Origin: JALOOE01 sp964423545
GTDB taxonomy: Bacteria > Chloroflexota > Anaerolineae > CG2-30-64-16
Reading direction: 5' to 3'
Assembly: GCA_964423545.1 (NCBI GenBank)
Contig: CAYRFV010000302.1
Coordinates: 1-6,608 of the forward strand
Length of the DNA: 6,608 nucleotides
Shown: in pieces, positions 6,118-6,608 of the stretch
How positions within the stretch are numbered: the first letter of the stretch is position 1
Layout: each line of letters begins with the position of its first letter
Program-made: the position numbers and the translations under genes
The notes under the pieces: model-generated
What the model saw: the letters and a program-made list of their open reading frames with translations, nothing else
The model's database searches: none
Told to the model about the DNA's origin: nothing

Positions 6118-6608
6118 TCAGATCGCGTACGCAGCCAGCGTCTCCGCCAGCTCCTGGCGCACGCTGCAGTTGTGGAACAGGAACGACTGCATCAACTCGT
6201 CGATCTCACGGTCGCTGACGCCACGGAACAGCGCCGCGAACTCCGGCAATAGCGCCTCTGAGATCAGCAGGTGACGCATGTGACGCTTGGCATACCAGTT
6301 GGCGCCGAAGGGGCCGGGTTGCCAGCTGGGAAACTCGGTGGCCAGCAGGGTGTGCAGCGGATGGATCACCTGGCGGATGCCCGTATCCCGACTGCCCCAC
6401 GCGTCCGCGCCCAGCCGGGCCTTCTTCTCCAGTAACGCCGCAAGGCGGCGCCGCCACGCGCTATGGGCGGCGGCGTGAACTACTGCCTGCAGGCCGATAT
6501 CCTTGTAGCGCCAGATCGACCAGCTCGCTCCATAGCACTGGTGGATATCGAGCTGATCGCAGGGAGGAGGAATCCGATGTTTTCCTCGACCTGGCCCATC
6601 CTCAAACG
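6118..6608 (-). CDS. Partial C-terminal region of a probable GH5-like glycoside hydrolase
   Basis: The - strand frame ending at TGA (6118-6120) stays open to the right edge, giving 162 codons with the N-terminus outside the window. The strongest clue is WSIWRYKDIGLQ (encoded 6487-6522), resembling the 'W-x-x-W-x-YKD-I-G' segment near the last barrel strand of GH5-type cellulase proteins, preceded by DQLDIHQCYGAS. The helical tail (ALLPEFAALFRGVSDREIDELMQSF and onward) also recalls C-terminal extensions of that group. The proton-donor and nucleophile glutamates would be upstream, so activity cannot be judged. A GTG at 6369 could start a short 83-residue reading, but the continuous open frame and conserved motif upstream argue against it. 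Upstream of about 6567 the frame changes to poor codon usage, and another frame looks more coding-like, so a frameshift is possible. The family call rests on recalled motif similarity only. Confidence 0.6.
   Translation of the reverse strand, partial: FEDGPGRGKHRIPPPCDQLDIHQCYGASWSIWRYKDIGLQAVVHAAAHSAWRRRLAALLEKKARLGADAWGSRDTGIRQVIHPLHTLLATEFPSWQPGPFGANWYAKRHMRHLLISEALLPEFAALFRGVSDREIDELMQSFLFHNCSVRQELAETLAAYAI

Noticed and set aside
6118..6369. Complete 83-residue - strand gene starting at GTG 6369
   Set aside because: The same frame stays open for another 79 codons to the window edge and contains a conserved-looking WSIWRYKDIG segment. The short reading is therefore the tail of a larger gene.
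1..6608. CRISPR array, insertion sequence, tRNA, phage or defence genes
   Set aside because: I found no regularly spaced repeats, terminal inverted repeats, transposase motifs, cloverleaf sequences or defence-family domains on either strand.

Overview
This GC-rich window is organised like a compact bacterial chromosome segment. It holds four complete genes on the + strand and one gene on the - strand that runs off the right edge. My inference is Chloroflexota (Anaerolineae/Caldilineae-like). The basis is the style of the membrane sensor with its conserved C-terminal helix-turn-helix, a three-S1-domain protein next to an FtsK translocase, and the GH5-like fragment. No rRNA, ribosomal operon or other phylogenetic marker is present to confirm this.

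Layout. Positions 1-86 are upstream sequence with a plausible sigma-70-type promoter. Positions 87-614 encode a GNAT acetyltransferase. Three bases later (618-2627) comes a nine-helix membrane protein with a GAF-like cytoplasmic region and a C-terminal helix-turn-helix, but no histidine-kinase core. These two probably form one transcription unit. The gap at 2628-2732 contains a strong GC hairpin and then an unusually AT-rich patch with a good Shine-Dalgarno, so a transcription break and restart is likely there. Positions 2733-3725 encode a three-S1-domain RNA-binding protein with an acidic, tryptophan-studded N-terminal arm. Fifteen bases later (3741-6044) comes a full-length FtsK/SpoIIIE DNA translocase. 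A 73-base convergent gap (6045-6117) carries an imperfect hairpin that could terminate both strands. The - strand ORF at 6118-6608 is the C-terminal part of a probable glycoside hydrolase of the GH5 cellulase type, and it may carry a one-base frameshift near 6561-6567.

How the genes may work together. The first pair suggests an acetyltransferase co-expressed with a membrane-bound sensor/regulator, whose signal and target are unknown. The second pair puts an RNA-binding S1 protein with the chromosome-segregation translocase, which looks like housekeeping. There is no sign of a mobile element, CRISPR array, tRNA, rRNA or phage gene. The sequence does not show a clearly new multi-gene system. 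The kinase-less membrane sensor with a C-terminal HTH is the least explained element.
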